A stretch of 64,000 nucleotides of DNA, taken from contig NZ_FMBM01000002.1 of the NCBI RefSeq assembly GCF_900094735.1, forward strand, positions 2,108,001-2,172,000. Reading direction: 5' to 3'. Shown one piece after another: positions 59,032 to 64,000 of the stretch. The translations under genes were made by a program, and so were the position numbers. The DNA comes from Saliniramus fredricksonii. Its GTDB lineage: Bacteria > Pseudomonadota > Alphaproteobacteria > Rhizobiales > Beijerinckiaceae. Within the stretch, counting starts at the first letter, position 1. Each line of letters opens with the position of its first letter. A model generated the notes under the pieces. The model made no database searches and was not told the origin of the DNA. It saw only the letters and a list, made by a program, of their open reading frames with translations.

Positions 59032-59977
59032 TCGTGCGCCGGCGATATCTGCGGCACCTGCGAAACAAGCCGCGCCCCGGACCGGCCCCTCCCGCACAAA
59101 GGCGCCGCTGCGCGACCGTCTGACGGGGATTGCCCTTGCGACCCCGGCAACGGCCCTGATGCTGGCCCTGCTCATCGGGCCGACCCTCGCCGTCGGCTTT
59201 CTCTCGTTGACGGACTGGGGGTTCGGCGCACGCAGCTTCGCCTTCATCGGGCTCGACAATTATGCCGAGATGACCGGCGATCCGGTTTTCCGGCGGTCGC
59301 TGATCAACACGCTCGTCTATGTGGGCGTGGTGATGCCGGTCTCCGTGGCGCTGGCGCTCGGCGTGGCGCTGCTCATACAGGGTGGACGCTTCGGGCGCAC
59401 CTTCTTCCGCACCGCCTATTTCCTGCCGGTCGCCTCGACGCTGGTCGCCATGGCGACGGTCTGGCAATTCATGCTCCACCCCAATCTCGGCCTGGTCAAC
59501 GAGATGCTGCGCCTCGTCGGGCTGGCGGGCCCGAGCTGGCTGACGGACCGGGGTCTGGTCCTGTTCACCCTCGCCGGGATCGGGATCTGGGAGACGATCG
59601 GCTACAACATGATCCTCTTCCTCGCCGGCCTGATGGCGGTACCGGGGCATCTCTACGAGGCAGCCGAGGTCGATGGCGCGCACCGCCCGCTCGACAAGTT
59701 CCTCACCGTGACCTGGCCGATGCTCGGCCCGACCACGCTGTTTGTGATCGTGATCACCGCGATCCGCTCCTTCCGCGTCTTCGAATCGGTGGCCGTGCTC
59801 ACCCAGGGCGGGCCCGGCAACGCCTCGCAGGTTCTGCTCTTCACCATGTATCGCGAGAGCTTCGTCTATTTCCGCGCCGGCTACGGCGCTGCGCTGACGA
59901 TCGTCTTCCTCGCCTTCATCCTGATCCTGACACTCATCCAGATCCGCGTGATCGACCGCCGGGTGCATTACGCATGA
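59024..59977 (+). CDS. ABC transporter permease, UgpA/MalF type
   Basis: The 317-residue inner-membrane protein has about six helices after a polar, Pro/Ala-rich N-terminus of some 35 residues. The coupling motif for the ATPase is YEAAEVDGAHRPLDKFLTVTWP, with the EAA-loop Gly in place. The ATG at 59024 overlaps the ATPase stop by eight bases; the next permease overlaps its stop by four, so three genes are translationally coupled. It is the UgpA-like partner of the second permease. Confidence 0.92.
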   Translation: MADRAPAISAAPAKQAAPRTGPSRTKAPLRDRLTGIALATPATALMLALLIGPTLAVGFLSLTDWGFGARSFAFIGLDNYAEMTGDPVFRRSLINTLVYVGVVMPVSVALALGVALLIQGGRFGRTFFRTAYFLPVASTLVAMATVWQFMLHPNLGLVNEMLRLVGLAGPSWLTDRGLVLFTLAGIGIWETIGYNMILFLAGLMAVPGHLYEAAEVDGAHRPLDKFLTVTWPMLGPTTLFVIVITAIRSFRVFESVAVLTQGGPGNASQVLLFTMYRESFVYFRAGYGAALTIVFLAFILILTLIQIRVIDRRVHYA

Positions 59978-60816
59978 GCGCGCGCCAGCTTCGCATGATC
60001 GCCCTGGAAGCGCTGCGGGTCCTCTTGCTCGGGGCCGGCGCCGTGGTGATGCTGGCGCCCTTCGTCTGGATGGTGGCGACGTCGCTCAAATCGCCCTCGG
60101 AAATCTTCGCCGCCGGGTTCAGCCTGTGGCCGGAGGATTTCAACGCGCTTGCGAACTATACCCGCGCCTTCACCGAGGTGCCGATGCTGCGCTTCCTGCT
60201 CAACGGCGTCATCGTCTGCACGGGCATCCTGTTCTTCCAGATCGTGACGGCGGTACCCTGCGCCTATGCTCTGGCGAAGCTCGGCTTTCGTGGAGGCACC
60301 ATCGTCTTCGGCATGGTTCTCGTCGGGCTGATGATCCCCTCGCATGTCCCGGCGATCCCGCTCTATCTGACCTTCGCCAATCTGGGGCTGCTCAACACTT
60401 ACTGGGCTCTGATCATTCCTTCTGCCGTTTCGGTCTTCGCGATCTTCCTGTTCCGGCAATTCTTCCGCAGCGTGCCGGATGATCTGATCAATGCCGCGCG
60501 GGTCGATGGATTGTCGGAATTCTCGATCGTCTGGCGCATCGTGGTGCCCACCGCCTGGCCGGCGATTACCGCCTTCTCGATCTTCTCCGTCGTCGCCAAC
60601 TGGAACGACCTGTTCTGGCCGCTGATCGTGCTGACCGACACGGCGCTGGCGACACCGCCTCTTGGCATTCTCTTCTTCCGCGACCAGGAGGCCGGCTCCG
60701 ATTACGGCGCCCTCATGGCCGGAACCACCATCATCACGGCTCCCCTCGTGATCGTCTTCCTGCTCGCGCAGAGGCGTTTCATCGAGGGCATCACCCTGAG
60801 CGGCGTCAAGGGCTGA
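59974..60816 (+). CDS. ABC transporter permease, UgpE/MalG type
   Basis: The 280-residue permease has about six helices, the N-terminal APFVWMVATSLKSPSEIFA typical of MalG-like partners and the EAA loop INAARVDGLSEFSIVWRIVVP. It ends with LLAQRRFIEGITLSGVKG, the usual GxxKG end of the UgpE/MalG group. It starts at ATGA, overlapping the previous gene by four bases. The solute-binding protein gene follows 48 bases later. Confidence 0.93.
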   Translation: MSARQLRMIALEALRVLLLGAGAVVMLAPFVWMVATSLKSPSEIFAAGFSLWPEDFNALANYTRAFTEVPMLRFLLNGVIVCTGILFFQIVTAVPCAYALAKLGFRGGTIVFGMVLVGLMIPSHVPAIPLYLTFANLGLLNTYWALIIPSAVSVFAIFLFRQFFRSVPDDLINAARVDGLSEFSIVWRIVVPTAWPAITAFSIFSVVANWNDLFWPLIVLTDTALATPPLGILFFRDQEAGSDYGALMAGTTIITAPLVIVFLLAQRRFIEGITLSGVKG

Positions 60817-60864
60817 CCGCCAGGGCAACGCGTCGAAAGACAAGCCCAACCAGGAGGTTCACCA

Positions 60865-62133
60865 ATGAAACGGTTTTCGACAAGCGTCGCTGCCGCAGCG
60901 CTGATCGCGGGCGCCTTCGCGCTCCCCGCCCAGGCGCAAGAGACCGAAATCGTCGTCCACTATGCCATGCCCGGCGTGTTCGGCGAGATCCAGGAAGAAA
61001 TCGCTGCGCGCTTCATGGAAGAGAATCCGGATGTGCGCGTCACCTTCCGCTCACCCTCCGACAGCTACGAGGACGGTGTGCAGCGCGTTCTGCGCGAATC
61101 CATGAGCGGCGATACCCCCGATATCGTCTATGTCGGCCTCAACCGCATCCGCATCCTGGCCGAGCGCGAACTGGCCCAGCCGCTCGCGCCCTTCATCGAG
61201 GACCAGGAAGCCTTTGCCGAGGCGGGTTTCACGGAAAGCCTGCTCGGCCTTGGTCAGGTCCGGGGCGAGCAATACGGCCTCGCCTTCGCGGCCTCTACGC
61301 CCGTGGTCTACTACAATGCCGATCTCGTTGCCCAGGCCGGCGGCGACCCGGATTCCTTCCCCGACAACTGGGATGATCTGATTGCTCTGGGAGCGGATAT
61401 CGACGCGCTCGGCGAGGATACCGACGGGATCTACTATCATTTCTGGGGCAGTGACTGGATGTGGCAGGCAGCGGTCGGCTCCTTTGGCGGCGAACTCATG
61501 GACGACGCCGAGGAAGAGGTTCTGTTCGACGATGAACGCGGCCACCGGGCGGCTGCCCTGCTGGCGCAGTTTCGCGAGGAGGCCGACATGCCGGCCTATG
61601 ATCGCAGCGCGGCCCAGCAATCGTTCCAGGCCGGGCGGCTCGGCATCATGCTCGATTCCTCCGCATTCCTCGCCCGCCTCGAGGACGGCGTCGGCGATCG
61701 TTTCGATCTGCGCGTCGCATCCTTCCCCATCGCCGACCGTGAGAACGGCTGGCTTCCCACCGGCGGTTCCGGCGTCGTCATGCTCACCGATGATGAAGCC
61801 AGGCAGGAAGCCGCATGGCGCTACATGACTTTCGCCGCCGGCCCCGAGGGCGCAGCCATCGTGGTGCGCAATTCCGGTTACGCGCCCACGAACCAGCGTG
61901 CCGCCGATGATCCGCAATTCCTGGGTGACTTCTATGCGGAAAATCCCAACCATCAGGCCACGCGCGACCAGGTCGCCTTTCTCGGCCCCTGGTTCGCCTA
62001 TCCCGGGGAACGTGGCGTGCGCGTGACCGATACGATCATGAGCAGCCTGCGTGATGTGCTCGACACCGATGCCGATCCGGCTGAGACGCTGGACGCATTG
62101 GCCGATACCGTGCGCGGCGAGTTGGCACGGTAA
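60865..62133 (+). CDS. Extracellular solute-binding protein, family 1 (UgpB-like)
   Basis: The 422-residue protein has a Sec signal peptide with an AQA cleavage site (about residue 23-25), then IVVHYAMPGVFGEIQEEIAARF, a family-1 fold of carbohydrate and glycerol 3-phosphate binders. TPVVYYNADLVAQAG and WDDLIALG are typical of the first lobe; GSGVVMLTDDE and YMTFAAGPEGA of the second. A near-perfect AGGAGG site gives it strong translation, as expected for a periplasmic receptor made in excess over the membrane parts. It completes the first importer. The ligand is inferred to be phosphorylated from its PHO box only. Confidence 0.92.
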   Translation: MKRFSTSVAAAALIAGAFALPAQAQETEIVVHYAMPGVFGEIQEEIAARFMEENPDVRVTFRSPSDSYEDGVQRVLRESMSGDTPDIVYVGLNRIRILAERELAQPLAPFIEDQEAFAEAGFTESLLGLGQVRGEQYGLAFAASTPVVYYNADLVAQAGGDPDSFPDNWDDLIALGADIDALGEDTDGIYYHFWGSDWMWQAAVGSFGGELMDDAEEEVLFDDERGHRAAALLAQFREEADMPAYDRSAAQQSFQAGRLGIMLDSSAFLARLEDGVGDRFDLRVASFPIADRENGWLPTGGSGVVMLTDDEARQEAAWRYMTFAAGPEGAAIVVRNSGYAPTNQRAADDPQFLGDFYAENPNHQATRDQVAFLGPWFAYPGERGVRVTDTIMSSLRDVLDTDADPAETLDALADTVRGELAR

Positions 62134-62149
62134 ACCGTAGCGTCACGAA

Positions 62150-62187
62150 CCGGCGTGCAGTGCTCGATCGACAAGGCTGCACGCCGG
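62150..62187 (+). terminator. Hairpin after the solute-binding protein gene
   Basis: A perfect 11-bp GC-rich stem (CCGGCGTGCAG with its complement) and 16-base loop begins 17 bases after the stop. No T-run follows, so it may stabilise the 3' end or give weak termination before the next, separately regulated gene. Confidence 0.55.
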
Positions 62188-62249
62188 ATGATTACGATTC
62201 GACATGCGCGATATCGGTAAGGTTGCAGGCGCCGGATGCGTTCGTCAAA

Positions 62250-62267
62250 GCGTCATGCAACTGTCAT
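62250..62267 (+). promoter_or_regulatory. PHO box upstream of the second ABC importer unit
   Basis: GCGTCAT-GCAA-CTGTCAT has the 7-4-7 layout of a PhoB site; the second repeat is the consensus and the first differs at two bases. Seven bases later GATTAG may be a -10. It ends only 23 bases before the ATG at 62291, so the transcript would be nearly leaderless. Confidence 0.65.
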
Positions 62268-62290
62268 CCGGCTGGATTAGCGATTGAAAG

Positions 62291-63391
62291 ATGACCTACG
62301 CAGCATCCGCCAGCACCTTCGATCAGACGCGCCCGCCAAGTGACGCAGGGGAAGCATCACCCCTGCCCGCAGGGCTGAGCCTGCATCAGGTCAGCCGTCG
62401 GTTCGACAGTGCCGTCGCGCTCGACGATGTTGCGGTCAGTCTTCCCGAAGGCCGGTTTTCCGTGCTGCTCGGGCCTTCCGGCTGCGGGAAATCCACGCTG
62501 CTGCGCCTGATCGCCGGGCTCGACACGCCGACATCCGGCGTGATCCGCCTCGCCGGCCGCGACATTACCCGGCTGCCACCGGCGGAGCGCGATCTGTCGA
62601 TGGTGTTCCAGTCCTATGCGCTGTTCCCGCATCTGAACGTCGCCGAGAACATCCTATTCGGTCTGTCGGTACGACGGGTGCGCAAGGCCGAGCAGAGGCA
62701 GCGCCTCGAGCGGGTGGCGCGGATGATGGGCCTGTGGGAGCTGCTCGATCGCCGGCCTTCGCAGCTCTCGGGCGGGCAGCAGCAGCGTGTGGCGCTCGCC
62801 CGCGCCGTGATTTCCGAGCGCCCCGTCTGCCTGATGGACGAGCCTTTATCCAATCTCGACGCCAAGCTGCGCGCGGAAATGCGCGTCGAGATCCGGGCCC
62901 TGCAAAAGCGCCTCGGCCTCACCATGGTCTATGTCACGCATGACCAGGTCGAGGCGATGACCATGGCCGATCATATCGTCGTTCTCGACAAGGGGCGCGT
63001 GCAGCAGGTCGCCACGCCGCGCGAGCTCTATGCCGCGCCGGCGAACACGTTCTGCGCGCGCTTCATCGGCACGCCGCCGATGAACCTGATCCCGGCCCAT
63101 GCGCTTGCAGGGCAGCGCGCGCTGCCGGAAGGCAGCATGCTCGGGATCAGGCCGGAAGATATCGCGATCGGCGCAAACGGCGTGCCGGCGCGCCTGGCGG
63201 ATATCGAATATCTCGGCGCCGATCAACTCGCCACATTCGAGATCGGGCCCGAAACCGCACCGACCCGCCTTCACGCCCGCCTGCCGGCCCGGGAAGCACT
63301 CGGCGATACCGGACTGCATCTGCGCTGGCATACGGAAGCCGAACATCTGTTCGGCGCCGACGGCCAGCGGATCACCTCGTTCACCCAATGA
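62291..63391 (+). CDS. ABC transporter ATP-binding protein, UgpC/MsmK type (second copy)
   Basis: The 366-residue ATPase has Walker A GPSGCGKST (61-69), FQSYALFPHLNVAENILFGL, signature LSGGQQQRVALARA, CLMDEPLSNLDAKLRAE and a TOBE-type domain with GIRPEDI. Unlike the first copy it has no basic insertion but carries about 28 extra residues before the ATPase fold. If transcription starts near 62287 as the PHO box suggests, translation would be leaderless or start further in, though no internal ATG lies before the fold. The binding-protein gene follows at 38 bases. Confidence 0.92.
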   Translation: MTYAASASTFDQTRPPSDAGEASPLPAGLSLHQVSRRFDSAVALDDVAVSLPEGRFSVLLGPSGCGKSTLLRLIAGLDTPTSGVIRLAGRDITRLPPAERDLSMVFQSYALFPHLNVAENILFGLSVRRVRKAEQRQRLERVARMMGLWELLDRRPSQLSGGQQQRVALARAVISERPVCLMDEPLSNLDAKLRAEMRVEIRALQKRLGLTMVYVTHDQVEAMTMADHIVVLDKGRVQQVATPRELYAAPANTFCARFIGTPPMNLIPAHALAGQRALPEGSMLGIRPEDIAIGANGVPARLADIEYLGADQLATFEIGPETAPTRLHARLPAREALGDTGLHLRWHTEAEHLFGADGQRITSFTQ

Positions 63392-63428
63392 ACCGTCTCA
63401 CCCAGCAACTCATCCAGGGAATGCACTG

Positions 63429-64000
63429 ATGACACGCCTGATGAAAACCCGCCTCCTCGCTGCGGCCTCGATCTTCGCCAGCGCAGCCATGCTGCCGGCG
63501 AGCGCCTCCGCCGTCGACCTCGAATTCTACTTCCCCGTCGCTGTCGGCGGTGATGCCGCCGGTATCATCGAAGGGATGACCAGCGCCTATATGGAAGAAA
63601 ATCCCGGCGTCACCATCAACGCGATCTATACCGGCAGCTATGCCGATACCACGACGCGGGCGATCACGGCGGCGCGCGGTGGCAATCCGCCCCAGCTCGC
63701 CATTCTGCTTTCCGTCGACATGTTCGCGCTGATCGACGAGGACATCATCCTGCCCTGGGACGATTTCGTCACCGAAGAAGAGCAGGAGAACTGGATCGGC
63801 GGGTTCTACGATTCCTTCATGCGCAACAGCCAGACCGGTGGCCAGACCTGGGGCATCCCCTTCCAGCGCTCCACGCCGGTGATGTATTACAACAAGGAAG
63901 CCTTTGCCGCTGCCGGCCTCGATCCCGAGACCCCGCCCGCGACCTGGGACGAAATGGTCGAGATGGGTCGCGAGCTGACCCTGCGCGACGACAGCGGCAA
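63429..64000 (+). CDS. Extracellular solute-binding protein, family 1 (3'-truncated by the window)
   Basis: From the ATG at 63429, preceded by CAGGGA, the frame is open to the last base and gives 190 residues. It has a basic N-terminus, a hydrophobic segment and a signal-peptide end ASASA before VDLEFYFPVAVGG. The family-1 features include MTSAYMEENPGVTI, NPPQLAILLSVDMFALID, WGIPFQRSTPVMYYNKEAFA and a WDEMVEMG motif, close to UgpB-like receptors. The other half and the cognate permeases should lie beyond the window. Its order (ATPase then receptor) differs from the first unit. Confidence 0.88.
   Translation, partial: MTRLMKTRLLAAASIFASAAMLPASASAVDLEFYFPVAVGGDAAGIIEGMTSAYMEENPGVTINAIYTGSYADTTTRAITAARGGNPPQLAILLSVDMFALIDEDIILPWDDFVTEEEQENWIGGFYDSFMRNSQTGGQTWGIPFQRSTPVMYYNKEAFAAAGLDPETPPATWDEMVEMGRELTLRDDSG

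Overview
This 64 kb window is high-GC chromosomal DNA from an alphaproteobacterium, most likely of the order Hyphomicrobiales (Rhizobiales). The evidence is the mix of lineage-typical genes (GapR/DUF2312, HdaA next to ppk-ppx, CarD next to fdxA, DUF1036, DUF1244, an ArsR-methyltransferase regulator in front of metF-metH, cobalamin-dependent MetH, pyruvate carboxylase) and the codon and base composition. I see no rRNA, tRNA, CRISPR array, insertion sequence or intact prophage; most of the window is housekeeping and metabolic sequence.

Layout. 1-3.6 kb: the 3' part of typA, a hotdog thioesterase, a small acidic protein and a threonine aldolase. 3.8-9.7 kb: a methionine-cycle operon (SahR-like regulator, metF, metH) behind a perfect 20-bp palindrome and closed by a terminator. 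9.8-15 kb: DUF2332, pyruvate kinase, DUF1036, glycerate 2-kinase and an EamA transporter, all on the minus strand. 15.2-20.6 kb: a class III CoA-transferase, a Cys/Met PLP enzyme, TspO, a bactofilin-like protein and a gamma-glutamyltransferase. 20.7-25.3 kb: an orphan HTH antitoxin-like gene and four cobalamin genes (cobC and cbiB on minus, cobU and cobQ on plus). MetH depends on this cofactor. 25.3-30.4 kb: carD, fdxA, an S4-domain protein and a SUV3-like helicase on minus.

30.6-35.8 kb: YtoQ, a histidine phosphatase, fabI, DUF1244, gapR, a stand-alone PKS-type acyltransferase and an acyl-CoA dehydrogenase. 35.9-36.85 kb: an AT-richer patch holding a NYN-domain gene broken by one stop codon, with a terminator-like hairpin directly in front of it. 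36.9-50.8 kb: MoxR ATPase, a molybdopterin oxidoreductase, ppx, ppk, hdaA, an AI-2E family transporter, a CDP-alcohol phosphatidyltransferase, pyruvate carboxylase and a Bax-inhibitor-1 protein. 51.1-56.1 kb: an FtsX-type ABC exporter divergent from a GDSL arylesterase, then a DUF4239 membrane protein. 56.1-64 kb: a DeoR regulator divergent from a LOG-family protein, followed by two UgpB/UgpC-type ABC importer units, each preceded by a sequence with the 7-4-7 layout of a PHO box. This suggests phosphate-starvation control and an organophosphate substrate. The second unit runs off the window.

Three genes look damaged by single-base changes: the helicase (one base missing in a 7-G run), the AI-2E transporter/HdaA pair (one base missing in a 5-G run, which creates an apparent fusion) and the NYN gene (in-frame TAA). 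The two homopolymer cases may be assembly errors.
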